Shown here piece by piece: positions 33,285 through 41,800 of a DNA stretch of 64,000 nucleotides. How positions within the stretch are numbered: the first letter of the stretch is position 1; every line of letters begins with the position of its first letter. The notes beneath the pieces were generated by a model. That model saw only the letters and a list, made by a program, of their open reading frames with translations, searched no databases and was not told the origin of the DNA. The stretch comes from Lacticaseibacillus suilingensis. GTDB lineage: Bacteria; Bacillota; Bacilli; Lactobacillales; Lactobacillaceae. The position numbers were made by a program, and so were the translations under genes. The stretch lies in NCBI RefSeq assembly GCF_016861845.1, contig NZ_BOLV01000012.1:1-64000 (forward strand), read 5' to 3'.

Positions 33285-34580
33285 GTGAAGACATACGAAG
33301 CAACGGTGGCGGCGATTCATGCGCTGCCCCGCTTGGCTAAAACCGGCGATCATGAGCGGTTGCTCACGCTGCTGGCGGCGTTGGGTAATCCGCAAACCGG
33401 CCGGTATGTGCATGTGACCGGCACCAATGGCAAAGGCTCCACCAGTTCAGCCATTGCCCATATTTTGGAAGCCAGTGGGTTGACCGTGGGCTTATTTACC
33501 TCGCCGTTTATTATGCGGTTCAACGAGCGCATCATGATTAATCATCAACCCATTGCCGATGCGGCGTTGGTCGAGGCGGCGGCGACAGTGGATGCGGCGC
33601 TGAAGCAAGTCCGGCTGCAGCAACCGAATTTTGCCGTCACGGAATTCGAATACATCACAGCGCTGGCGTTTTGGTATTTTCACGCGCAACACGTTGATCT
33701 GGCGGTAATCGAAGTCGGAATCGGCGGCGACACCGACTCGACGAATGTCATCGATCCCCTAGTGTCCGTGATTACCAGCGTAGGTTTGGATCATGCCGCG
33801 CTGCTTGGACCGACCCTGACCAGTGTGGCGCGCCATAAAGCGGGCATCATCAAACCCCAGCGGCCGGTAGTTACCGCCGCTTTACCAGCCGAGGCGATGG
33901 TTGAGGTCAAAAAGCGCGTTGCCCTGACCGGCAGTCGGTGGCTGGTGGAAGGCCAAGATTTTGCCGCTCCTCATGCGCAGCTTGAGGGCTGGGGCCAACG
34001 GTTTGATTTTTCAAGGCCAGGGCAGGCGGTTTTGCGCCATCTGCACATTCCGTTGGTCGGCGCGTATCAGGTTAACAATGCCAGTTTGGCGATTGTCGCC
34101 AGTCAACTCGCGGCGACGGCCGTTGAGTGGCCATTGCCTGCCAATGCCATCAGGGCCGGCCTGATCGCCAGCACCTGGCCGGCGCGGATGGAAAAAATCA
34201 GTGATGACCCGCTGATCGTAATTGATGGCGCCCATAATCCGCAAGGCATCAAAGCGATGCTCAGCGCGGCGAAGCTGGTGTTTGGGGCGCAGCGTGTGAC
34301 ACTGATCATCGGCGTTTTGAAAGACAAAGATGTGCCTACCATGGTGCGGGAGTTGGAATCCGCGCATGTCCGGCTGTGGCTAGTGCCGGTGCCAGATAAC
34401 CCGCGCGCTAGCGCCATCAGTGACTACCCCGATGCTGACCGGTTGCGGAGCTTTACGAGCTGGCAGGCAGCCTTAGCCGCACATTTGGACGAGGAGCCAG
34501 ATGAACCGGTTATCATTGCCGGTTCTTTGTACCTGGCCAGTGCAGTGCGGCAGACGCTGCTAGGGGCCGCGCATGCTTAA
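33285..34580 (+). CDS. folC: Folylpolyglutamate/dihydrofolate synthase
   Basis: A 431-residue Mur-ligase-like enzyme that adds glutamates to folates and may make dihydrofolate from dihydropteroate. GTG start behind TAGGGAGGTTTATTC. The ATP loop VTGTNGKGSTSS is at ~44-55, the omega-loop TSPFIMRFNERI follows, and VIEVGIGGDTDSTNV and IDGAHNPQG are typical. It overlaps the phosphatase gene by eight bases. Confidence 0.93.
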   Translation: MKTYEATVAAIHALPRLAKTGDHERLLTLLAALGNPQTGRYVHVTGTNGKGSTSSAIAHILEASGLTVGLFTSPFIMRFNERIMINHQPIADAALVEAAATVDAALKQVRLQQPNFAVTEFEYITALAFWYFHAQHVDLAVIEVGIGGDTDSTNVIDPLVSVITSVGLDHAALLGPTLTSVARHKAGIIKPQRPVVTAALPAEAMVEVKKRVALTGSRWLVEGQDFAAPHAQLEGWGQRFDFSRPGQAVLRHLHIPLVGAYQVNNASLAIVASQLAATAVEWPLPANAIRAGLIASTWPARMEKISDDPLIVIDGAHNPQGIKAMLSAAKLVFGAQRVTLIIGVLKDKDVPTMVRELESAHVRLWLVPVPDNPRASAISDYPDADRLRSFTSWQAALAAHLDEEPDEPVIIAGSLYLASAVRQTLLGAAHA

Positions 34581-35193
34581 GGCGGTTTTATTTGATTTGG
34601 ATGGCACCTTGGTGGATACCGAGCGGTTGTATTTGCAGGCGAATGCCGCGGCTTCCGCACAACTGGGCCAGCCGCTGCCAGCGGCGGCTTTTCAGCGCTT
34701 GGTGGGCACGGGTGACCTGCGGCAGAATGCTTGGCTTCAGCAACAGTTCGGCGCCGGGCTAGAAGCTTTTATTCGCCTTAGCGATGAGCTGTTTGAGCAA
34801 CAGCTTGGGTCGGTGTCAGCGCTCCCAGGGGCCACTCAACTGCTGAACCACCTGCACCAGCGTGGGATTCAGTTGGGATTGGTGACGGTCAGCCCCAGCA
34901 CTTATGTGAACAATATCGTCACGCAGCAGCCTTGGCCCCAGTTTGACGTGACCGTCACCGGTGAGGTTGGGGCGAGTAAACCAGCGCCGGATTTATACCA
35001 GCGTGCTTTAAGCCAGCTGGCCTTGCCCACTCCCGCAGTGGTGGCAGTGGAGGATACCCCAGCAGGCGTGACTGCTGCTAATGCCGCAGGGCTGCGCTGT
35101 CTGCAAGTGCACGATTTGGCGCCGGCCAGTGCAAAGGCGACCGCCGTTTTACCAGATTTGGTGGCGGTGGCGGCTTGGCTGCGGAACGCGTAA
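34573..35193 (+). CDS. HAD family phosphatase, beta-phosphoglucomutase-like
   Basis: A 206-residue HAD hydrolase. Motif I FDLDGTLVDTE with nucleophile Asp8 and acid Asp10, motif II LVTVSPS, motif III Lys (GASKPAPD) and motif IV VEDTPAGV are all present with an alpha-helical cap between motifs I and II. It overlaps folC and is probably translated with it. Substrate unknown; in some organisms HAD enzymes beside folate genes dephosphorylate pterin or sugar phosphates. Confidence 0.85.
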   Translation: MLKAVLFDLDGTLVDTERLYLQANAAASAQLGQPLPAAAFQRLVGTGDLRQNAWLQQQFGAGLEAFIRLSDELFEQQLGSVSALPGATQLLNHLHQRGIQLGLVTVSPSTYVNNIVTQQPWPQFDVTVTGEVGASKPAPDLYQRALSQLALPTPAVVAVEDTPAGVTAANAAGLRCLQVHDLAPASAKATAVLPDLVAVAAWLRNA

Positions 35194-35218
35194 TCTCTTC
35201 GTGAGAGGGGATGAGGGC

Positions 35219-35866
35219 ATGCAGCCACGAGAGCTGATGTTGGCGCATGGGGCACAGGTACTTTCGGATGTGCAGTTGCTAGAGGTGTTGATTGGCGCTG
35301 GCGGACGCGGACACTCCAAAACGGTGATTGCCGAGGCCTTGCTGGGGACCTTCCCCCGGTTAAAAGACATGGGTAGCGCCAGTTTGGAAGAGCTGATGGC
35401 GATCAGTGGCATTGGGCTGAGCAAGGCCAGTTTATTGGCCGCGAGTATCGAATTGGGCCAACGGGTGCAGCAGCGCCAATCGCTACGCTTTGGCCAGATT
35501 TTGGGGGCCGAAGCGCTGGGTCAGGAAATGATGGCCCGGCTGGCTGGAGCCAAAGAAGAGTACCTTTTGGTGATTTTTCTTGATGTCAAAAACGCCATTA
35601 TCCAAGAGCTGGAGCTTAGTCATGGCGGCGTCGACAAATCAGTGGCCGATCCCCGGGTGGTGTTTCGCCTGGCTCTGCGGATGAATGCTTCCAAGCTGAT
35701 TTTGGTGCACAATCACCCCAGCGGCGATTCCCATCCTAGCGCCATGGATATTGACCTCACCCAGCGTTTTGCCGCGGCTGGTGCTTTGATTGGCATCGCG
35801 GTGGTGGATCACCTCATTGTCGGAGCGCAAAATTTTTACTCCTTCAGCATGGAGCATCAGCTCTAA
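35219..35866 (+). CDS. radC: RadC family protein (JAMM metalloprotease-like)
   Basis: A 215-residue protein. ATG 35219 gives MQPRELMLAHGAQVLSD, the usual start; the open frame extends upstream without a ribosome binding site. A helix-hairpin-helix-like N-terminal part (SISGIG-type at ~62-70) precedes the JAMM domain with H-N-H-P-S-G-D-S-H-P-S-x-x-D near 160-173, a zinc-binding motif. A DNA-repair role was proposed historically, but the true function is unclear. It stands before mreB as in many Firmicutes. Confidence 0.9.
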   Translation: MQPRELMLAHGAQVLSDVQLLEVLIGAGGRGHSKTVIAEALLGTFPRLKDMGSASLEELMAISGIGLSKASLLAASIELGQRVQQRQSLRFGQILGAEALGQEMMARLAGAKEEYLLVIFLDVKNAIIQELELSHGGVDKSVADPRVVFRLALRMNASKLILVHNHPSGDSHPSAMDIDLTQRFAAAGALIGIAVVDHLIVGAQNFYSFSMEHQL

Positions 35867-36015
35867 GCGTGAGTGTTTGAATAAAGGTAAAGAAACGCGA
35901 CCTTGGTTAAGGCAAGGCGGGTTAAAGGGTACAATCTAAAGTGATCACAGCGGGCATTTTTTAAACGCTGCCGCGCATTTCTGCGGAGCGCCCGGTGCGA
36001 GGGTTAGGCGTTATA

Positions 36016-36024
36016 TGCTATAAT
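36016..36024 (+). promoter_or_regulatory. mreB promoter, extended -10
   Basis: TGC-TATAAT, an extended -10 box 42 bases before the TTG start. No good -35 box. Confidence 0.55.
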
Positions 36025-36066
36025 GCCTAGGACTAGAAAAACGGATCACTTTAAGGAGAGAACGTC

Positions 36067-37071
36067 TTGCTTGGATTAGGATCGAAAAACATCGGAATTG
36101 ACTTGGGGACCGCAAACACCTTGGTGTATGTGGATGGCAAAGGCATTGTCACCAATGAGCCTTCTGTCGTGGCTAAGAATACCCAAACTGAAGAAATCAT
36201 TGCCGTGGGTGAAGAAGCCCGGGCCATGATTGGCCGCACGCCGGCCAATATTGCAGCGATCCGGCCCATGAAAGATGGCGTCATCGCGGATTATGACACG
36301 ACGGCAGCAATGCTGAAGTACTTCATGAATAAAGCGCTCGGTGGGAAGGCCAACCATCCGCAAGTGATGATTTGTGTGCCAAGCGGCGTGACCGAAGTGG
36401 AAAAGCGCGCCGTGATTGATGCGGCCAAAGTGGCTGGCGCCAAGGATGCTTTTGTGATTGAGGAACCTTACGCCGCGGCGATTGGTGCCGGTTTGCCGGT
36501 GATGGATCCAACCGGGAGCATGGTCGTGGATATCGGCGGTGGGACCACCGATGTTGCCACTATCTCCTTAGGTGGGATTGTGTCCAGCCGTTCAATTCGC
36601 ATGGCTGGCGATAAAATCGACGAAGCTATCATTACTTACATTCGGCAGCACTTCAACTTGCTGATTGGTGAACGCACCGCGGAAGAAATCAAGATTCAAA
36701 TTGGTTGTGCTTCTCCTGAAGCTGCCAAGGAACTTGACGATATGTCTATTCGTGGGCGCGATTTGCTGACGGGTTTGCCGAAGACAGAAAACATCGCGGC
36801 GCTGGACGTGGCCAAGGCCATCAGCGAAATTGTGCAGGCCATCATCGATGCCATCAAGGATACGCTGGAAGAAACGTCGCCAGAAATTGCGGCGGACGTG
36901 ATCGATCACGGCATCGTGCTTACCGGTGGCGGTGCCCAGTTGAAGCATCTCGCTGAGGTCATTTCTGATGCCACCAAAGTGCCGGTCTTCATCGCGCAAG
37001 ACCCGCTGGAATGTGTGGCCATTGGGACTGGCGAATCACTGAAGAATATTGATGTCTTAAAGAAACACTGA
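36067..37071 (+). CDS. mreB: Rod-shape-determining actin homologue MreB
   Basis: A 334-residue actin-like ATPase that guides lateral wall synthesis. TTG start at 36067 behind AAGGAGAGAACGTC. Motifs: [13 protein letters not shown] (phosphate 1), [18 protein letters not shown] (phosphate 2) and [14 protein letters not shown] (adenosine). Length is typical. Presence of mreBCD suggests rod-shaped cells. Confidence 0.96.
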   Translation: MLGLGSKNIGIDLGTANTLVYVDGKGIVTNEPSVVAKNTQTEEIIAVGEEARAMIGRTPANIAAIRPMKDGVIADYDTTAAMLKYFMNKALGGKANHPQVMICVPSGVTEVEKRAVIDAAKVAGAKDAFVIEEPYAAAIGAGLPVMDPTGSMVVDIGGGTTDVATISLGGIVSSRSIRMAGDKIDEAIITYIRQHFNLLIGERTAEEIKIQIGCASPEAAKELDDMSIRGRDLLTGLPKTENIAALDVAKAISEIVQAIIDAIKDTLEETSPEIAADVIDHGIVLTGGGAQLKHLAEVISDATKVPVFIAQDPLECVAIGTGESLKNIDVLKKH

Positions 37072-37099
37072 TCCTCGCCCGCAGCTGCAGGCACCCGTG

Positions 37100-37132
37100 G
37101 CCGGTCCGATCGTCTTATTGGGGCCGGCTTTT
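37100..37132 (+). terminator. Possible terminator/attenuator between mreB and mreC
   Basis: GCCGGTCC and GGGGCCGGC pair around a 13-base loop, followed by five T. It may uncouple mreB from mreCD partially. Confidence 0.55.
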
Positions 37133-37169
37133 TGAGTGATAGGCGTGAACTGGAACGAAGGAGCGACTC

Positions 37170-38030
37170 ATGCAAAAGTTCTTCTCAAACAAAAAATTAA
37201 TCGTGTTGATGATCGCACTGCTCCTGAGCGTCGGCTTGATGTTCACCTCCATGGCGGTTCGCAACAATCGTAGCGCCCCGCCGTTGGTGCAACAAATTGG
37301 CAATGACATTGTCGGCATTGGCGGTCGGATTGTGTCAGGCCCGGCGAATTTTGTCAAAGGCGGGCTGGATGACGTGAACGATTTGCTCAACGCGTATCAG
37401 GAAAACAAGCAACTGAAAACTAAACTGACCAGCTTAGCCCAAACCAAGGTCCGCAACCAAACCTTGAGCCGAGAAAATCAGGCGCTGAAAAAGCAACTGA
37501 AATTGAACGCCACTTTGACCGATTACGATCAAATTTCGGCCACGGTGATGATGCGCAGTCCTAGCGACTGGCAAAACATCATCATCATCAACAAAGGCTC
37601 CGGGGCTGGCGTGACCAAGGGGATGCCGGTGATGGCCGGGGCCGGTCTGGCCGGCCGGGTGGTGGAAGTGGCTAAGACAAATGCCAAGGTCGAAATGCTT
37701 TCCACTGATAATAAATCCGCTGACCGCTTTGCCGCGCAGATTACCACCGGCTCTGGCCAGGTGGTCAATGGCGTGATTACCGGCTATTCCGTGAAGAAAA
37801 ATCAGCTGATTTTAGGGCAAATCAACACGGAAGAAAACGTCAAAAAAGGCCAAAAGGTCATTACTTCTGGCTTAGGTGCCAGCACCCCCAAAGGGCTCTT
37901 GATTGGGACCGTGGCCAGTGTCAAGAAGGATGATTTCGGTTTGGCCAACACGGTGTATGTCAAACCGGCGGCGAACTTCAATGATCTCTCGGTGGTCACC
38001 GTGATTAATCGCACGATTTCAGGTGAGTAA
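37170..38030 (+). CDS. mreC: Rod-shape-determining protein MreC
   Basis: A 286-residue bitopic protein linking MreB to the wall synthases. GAAGGAGCGACTC precedes the ATG. One membrane helix at ~10-28, a coiled coil at ~68-110, and the two beta-barrel region with INKGSGAGVTKGMPVM and LIGTVASVKKDDFG motifs. MreD starts one base after the stop. Confidence 0.93.
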   Translation: MQKFFSNKKLIVLMIALLLSVGLMFTSMAVRNNRSAPPLVQQIGNDIVGIGGRIVSGPANFVKGGLDDVNDLLNAYQENKQLKTKLTSLAQTKVRNQTLSRENQALKKQLKLNATLTDYDQISATVMMRSPSDWQNIIIINKGSGAGVTKGMPVMAGAGLAGRVVEVAKTNAKVEMLSTDNKSADRFAAQITTGSGQVVNGVITGYSVKKNQLILGQINTEENVKKGQKVITSGLGASTPKGLLIGTVASVKKDDFGLANTVYVKPAANFNDLSVVTVINRTISGE

Positions 38031-38031
38031 C

Positions 38032-38562
38032 ATGATCACAGAGAAGAAGTTCAGGGGTCATGGCTGGATTATCCTGTTGCTGTTTGTGTGCTTATTGATC
38101 GATGGCACCCTGGCTCAGACGTTGGCACAGTTCATCATGACGGGGACCTTTTATGGCGTCCCGCATTTGACGTTGATGGCGCTAGTGATGACGGCGTTGC
38201 TGCTCCCGGAAGAGGTCTATATCGTGCCGATGGCCATCGGCTTCGGTTTGATTTTCGATAGCTATTACACCGGCATGCTTGGGGTCAATACCTTGCTTTG
38301 GCCGCTGATTGTCTATGTGGTGCGGCAGGTGGAACCGGTGATTCCGAAAAAGCCGTTTTACCTGGGTAGTGTGATGGTGATTGTGCTGACGGTGGCGGCA
38401 GTGGCCGATTATGCCATTAATCAGTTTCTGGGGGTGGCCAACGGGTCGGTGATTATTCTGATTGCCAACCACATTGGCCCAGGGCTGATGGTGAATGTGA
38501 TTCTTTTCGCCGTCGCATATTTGCCTTTGCACCGAATATTGATAAACTTAAGGATAGATTAA
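38032..38562 (+). CDS. mreD: Rod-shape-determining protein MreD
   Basis: A 176-residue membrane protein with about five or six helices. ATG 38032 was chosen; a GTG at 38023 overlaps the end of mreC and the presumed ribosome binding site CAGGTGAG. The family motif FGLIFDSYYTGMLGVNTL is present around residues 75-95. It works with MreC in the elongasome. Confidence 0.88.
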   Translation: MITEKKFRGHGWIILLLFVCLLIDGTLAQTLAQFIMTGTFYGVPHLTLMALVMTALLLPEEVYIVPMAIGFGLIFDSYYTGMLGVNTLLWPLIVYVVRQVEPVIPKKPFYLGSVMVIVLTVAAVADYAINQFLGVANGSVIILIANHIGPGLMVNVILFAVAYLPLHRILINLRID

Positions 38563-38578
38563 CGTTGGGGGTGGCGTC

Positions 38579-39238
38579 TTGGAGGCTGTCACATTAAAAG
38601 GCCGCAAAAGCGGCTTTGAGCTGCAATTTAGAGCAGCATCGAGTATTGAGGAAATCACCGCGCAGCTGGCAACCTTGCTGGCGCGCCTCTCCGCTGATAC
38701 AGAAAATACTGGCGAAGTCGAATTTGTGATTGAAACTGGCGACCGGCTCCTGGACGAAAGTCAGGCCCAAGCCATTCAGCAGGTCTTTGCCCAGTATCCG
38801 CATTTCACCATTGGCGCCATTCATGCTGACGTGGCCGCCATTGCGCCGCTGAAGGCGCGCTTGGCGGCCCAGGCCACGCATTTAGTGGGTGGAGTTTTGC
38901 GGTCAGGGCAAGAGGCCAATTACAGCGGCGATGTGCTGTTTCTGGGGACGTTGCACCAAGGCGCGACGCTACGCACCACCGGGAGCATTTTTGTGATGGG
39001 CACGGTGGAAGGCCTGCTGATTGCCGGGGCTGATGGGGCGCAGGACGCGGTGATTGCCGGTGATATCAGCAAGGCCGGTCAAATTCGCATTGCTGATACC
39101 ATCGAAATTATCGATAAGAACACTTATGGCCCTGAAACGACCAGCTACATCAACGACCTGCATGTGCTCACCCATGGGCAAACCGCCGGCCTCAGTGAGT
39201 TGCGGCCAAAACTGTTCCGTAAACTGGAGGAATTGTAA
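38579..39238 (+). CDS. minC: Septum site-determining protein MinC
   Basis: A 219-residue FtsZ inhibitor. TTG start behind GGGGGTGG. The N-terminal domain (1-100) is divergent, and the C-terminal beta-helix (~105-210) has LVGGVLRSGQEANYSGDVLFLG and IFVMGTVEGL motifs. Its stop overlaps the minD start (TAATG). It acts at the poles with MinD, probably positioned by DivIVA since no minE is seen here. Confidence 0.92.
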   Translation: MEAVTLKGRKSGFELQFRAASSIEEITAQLATLLARLSADTENTGEVEFVIETGDRLLDESQAQAIQQVFAQYPHFTIGAIHADVAAIAPLKARLAAQATHLVGGVLRSGQEANYSGDVLFLGTLHQGATLRTTGSIFVMGTVEGLLIAGADGAQDAVIAGDISKAGQIRIADTIEIIDKNTYGPETTSYINDLHVLTHGQTAGLSELRPKLFRKLEEL

Positions 39239-40029
39239 TGGGAAAGTCATTAGTTATTACCTCGGGTAAAGGCGGTGTCGGCAAAACGACCACCACTGCC
39301 AACATCGGGACGGCCTTGGCCCTGCAAGGTAAACGGGTGGTGCTCATGGATCTCGACATCGGGCTGCGCAACTTGGATGTCGTGCTGGGGTTATCTAACC
39401 GCATTATTTACGATATCGTCGATGTGGCCACCGGCCGGGCGAAAATTCACCAGGCGTTGATCAAGGACAAGCGCTTCGACGATAAACTTTACATACTGCC
39501 GGCCGCTCAAAATGCAGAAAAAGATTCGCTGGAGCCGGAGCAGGTGAAGGCGATTGTGGAAGAACTGCGCCCAGAATTTGACTACCTGATTCTCGATTCC
39601 CCAGCCGGCATTGAACAAGGCTTCCGCAATGCGGTGGAAGGGGCAGATGGCGCGATTGTGGTCACCACCCCAGAAATCAGCGCCGTGTCCGACGCCGACC
39701 GCGTTGTGGGGCTGCTTGAGCAGCGCGATATGGTCTATCCGCCTAGGTTGGTGATCAATCGGATTCGCCAGCACATGATGGCCGATGGCCGCGCGATGGA
39801 TATCGATGAAATCACGCAGCACCTTGGCATTGATTTACTTGGCATCATTTTGGATGATGATGGCGTCATTGAAACTTCGAACAAAGGCGAAACTGTGGTG
39901 ATGGATCCCGATGACCCGGCCAGCCAGGGCTACCGCAATATTGCGCGCCGGTTGCTGGGCGAAAGTGTGCCACTGATGAACATTGAACAGAAAAAAGTGG
40001 GCTTTTGGCATCGCCTTTTTCATCGTTAG
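39238..40029 (+). CDS. minD: Septum site-determining ATPase MinD
   Basis: A 263-residue deviant Walker A ATPase: SGKGGVGKTTTTAN at residues 9-22, LDSPAGIE as switch II, and a C-terminal amphipathic helix (QKKVGFWHRLFHR) that binds the membrane. A GGAGGAATTGT site lies in the end of minC. It is the last gene of the mre-min operon; the T-box promoter follows directly. Confidence 0.95.
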   Translation: MGKSLVITSGKGGVGKTTTTANIGTALALQGKRVVLMDLDIGLRNLDVVLGLSNRIIYDIVDVATGRAKIHQALIKDKRFDDKLYILPAAQNAEKDSLEPEQVKAIVEELRPEFDYLILDSPAGIEQGFRNAVEGADGAIVVTTPEISAVSDADRVVGLLEQRDMVYPPRLVINRIRQHMMADGRAMDIDEITQHLGIDLLGIILDDDGVIETSNKGETVVMDPDDPASQGYRNIARRLLGESVPLMNIEQKKVGFWHRLFHR

Positions 40030-40031
40030 GC

Positions 40032-40059
40032 TTGACAAGCGGCAAAAACAAGGTATGAT
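40032..40059 (+). promoter_or_regulatory. Promoter of the amino-acid ABC leader
   Basis: TTGACA, 16-base spacer, TATGAT, three bases after the minD stop codon. Confidence 0.8.
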
Positions 40060-40077
40060 AAGCACAATCATTTAAAA

Positions 40078-40328
40078 ACGTTGAGTGGAAATGGTGCATT
40101 GGTCGACGATCAGCGACTCTGGGAGAGTGGAAGCCAGAGACGTCGCCTTGCATCTCACATCCATGAGTGCCTGGTTGAAAGTAGTAGGTCAGGTCGGTTG
40201 GGCTCGTTATCGCCGTGGTTGAAAAACGACATGAGGTTGGCTTGGTGACAGGTCAACGAGCATGAGGTGGCACCGCGGCATTCAAGTCGCCCTCATTCAG
40301 GCAATTCGCCTGAGTGGGGGCTTTTTTG
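40078..40328 (+). promoter_or_regulatory. T-box riboswitch with first decision module
   Basis: Stem I arms TGCA-TTGGTCGACG and CGTCGCCTTGCA enclose CTCTGG/CCAGAG. A T-box sequence GAGGTGGCACCGCGG (40264) and a terminator GCCCTCATTCAG/CTGAGTGGGGGC with six T (40289-40327) follow. The specifier is not certain; CAC (His) at 40156-40158 in the CATCTCACATCC stretch is my best guess, CTC (Leu) an alternative. It controls the transporter operon at 40490. Confidence 0.88.
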
Positions 40329-40440
40329 TTCCCGGTGGATTTTTCAACCACGTGAGGTCTTGTTGGTGACAGCAAGGCGAAGTGAGGTGGCACCACGCAG
40401 AAGCGTCCTCTTGTACAAACGTACAGGAGGGCGCTTTTTG
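40329..40440 (+). promoter_or_regulatory. Second T-box decision module without stem I
   Basis: A second GTGAGGTGGCACCACG T-box sequence (40383) and a second terminator GCGTCCTCTTGTAC/GTACAGGAGGGCGC with five T (40402-40439). Only about 55 bases separate it from the first terminator, too few for another stem I. TTTTTCAACCAC at 40340-40351 is a perfect 12-base complement of GTGGTTGAAAAA at 40215-40226, so the two arms can enclose the first module. Confidence 0.85.
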
Positions 40441-40489
40441 CGCTCATTCAACGATTAACCTGCTGCAGAAGCGGCAAAAGGAGGACATT

Positions 40490-41146
40490 ATGGATTATGT
40501 GATTTCGATCTTACCAGCATTACTTTCCGGGGTTCAAATGACCTTGGCTGTGTTTGCCATCACTCTGCTGGGGGCCATTCCGCTGGGCATGATTGTGGCC
40601 GTCGGGTTGCTGTATCGCGGCAAAAATCCACTGGCGGTTGCCGGTAAAGGCTTGCTTAACGGCTATATCTGGTTATTCCGCGGCACACCACTGTTGCTGC
40701 AATTGATTTTCGTGTTTTACGGGTTGCCGCTGGTTCACATTGTCTTCGATCGCTTCTCGGCGGTGATTTTCACCTTCATTCTCAACTACGCCGCTTATTT
40801 CGCGGAAATATACCGCGGCGGGTTCGGCGCTATTGAAGAAGGGCAGTTCGAAGCCGCTAGCGTGCTGAACCTGACCCGCTGGCAAACCTTGCGTTATGTC
40901 GTCATTCCCCAAGTCCTGAAAGTGGTGCTCCCTTCCATGGGGAATGAAGTGATCAACCTGGTCAAAGACTCTAGCTTGGTCTACGTGATTGGCCTAGGTG
41001 ACTTGCTCCGCGCCGGGGAAGTGGCGACGGCGCGCGATGTCACCCTGGTGCCGCTGGTGCTGGTGGCGCTGCTTTACTTGATCATGACGCTGGTGTTAAC
41101 CCTGCTTCAGCGCCGCGTTGAAAAAGCCTTTAGCTACTACAAATAA
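40490..41146 (+). CDS. Amino-acid ABC transporter permease
   Basis: A 218-residue permease of the polar amino acid (His/Glu/Gln/Arg) family. ATG 40490 lies behind AAAAGGAGGACATT; the longer open frame runs through the T-box. About five membrane helices; the cytoplasmic EAA loop reads EEGQFEAASVLNLTRWQTLRYVVIPQ. It forms the channel with the ATPase and lipoprotein of the operon. T-box control shows that the substrate is the amino acid matching the specifier, possibly histidine. Confidence 0.9.
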   Translation: MDYVISILPALLSGVQMTLAVFAITLLGAIPLGMIVAVGLLYRGKNPLAVAGKGLLNGYIWLFRGTPLLLQLIFVFYGLPLVHIVFDRFSAVIFTFILNYAAYFAEIYRGGFGAIEEGQFEAASVLNLTRWQTLRYVVIPQVLKVVLPSMGNEVINLVKDSSLVYVIGLGDLLRAGEVATARDVTLVPLVLVALLYLIMTLVLTLLQRRVEKAFSYYK

Positions 41147-41158
41147 GGAGGTCATCAC

Positions 41159-41800
41159 ATGTTAGAACTCAAAAATATCACGAAAAAATTTGGTGACCAA
41201 ACCGTTTTGGGCGGCGTTGATGTTACCATTGCGGACCAGAAAACCCTCGCCATCGTTGGCCCCAGTGGCGCCGGGAAAACCACGCTGCTGCGCATCATCG
41301 CTGGGCTGACGCCAGCGGATAGCGGCGAGATGATTTGGAACGGTGAACCCACCACCGCCGCCAAAATGCGGCAAGCGGGCTTGATCGGCGTTGTGTTCCA
41401 GGGTTTTGAATTATTCCCCAATCTGACGGTCCGGCGCAATTTGACCCTGGCGCCTACCTTGCAAGGCACCAGCGCTGCGGCCGCAACGGCGCAGGCGGAT
41501 CAATTGCTCGCCGAGCTCGATTTAACGGCCCAGGCGGATGCTTACCCGTTTTCCTTGTCAGGGGGGCAAAAGCAGCGGGTCGCCATTGCCCGCGCCTTGG
41601 CCTTGAAGCCGAAGATTTTGCTCTATGACGAACCCACTTCGGCGCTGGATCCTAACTTGCGCCAATCAGTGGCGGATCTGATTAACAGCGTGAAGGCGCA
41701 AGGGATGACCCAAGTGGTGGTGACCCACGATATGGACTTTGCGCAGGCGGTGGCGGATGAAACACTGACGGTGGCCAAACTTGGAGGTGGGGAAGCGTGA
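41159..41800 (+). CDS. Amino-acid ABC transporter ATP-binding protein
   Basis: A 213-residue ATPase with an AAGGAGGTCATCAC site. Walker A GPSGAGKTT (~33-41), Q-loop VVFQGFELFP, signature LSGGQKQRVAIARAL, Walker B ILLYDEPTSALDP and H-loop VVTHD are intact. A little shorter than the usual ~240 residues. Its stop overlaps the next start (GTGA). Confidence 0.9.
   Translation: MLELKNITKKFGDQTVLGGVDVTIADQKTLAIVGPSGAGKTTLLRIIAGLTPADSGEMIWNGEPTTAAKMRQAGLIGVVFQGFELFPNLTVRRNLTLAPTLQGTSAAAATAQADQLLAELDLTAQADAYPFSLSGGQKQRVAIARALALKPKILLYDEPTSALDPNLRQSVADLINSVKAQGMTQVVVTHDMDFAQAVADETLTVAKLGGGEA

Noticed and set aside
40382-40489. Upstream extension of the amino-acid permease reading frame
   Set aside because: It runs through the second T-box sequence and terminator; ATG 40490 has AAAGGAGGACATT upstream.
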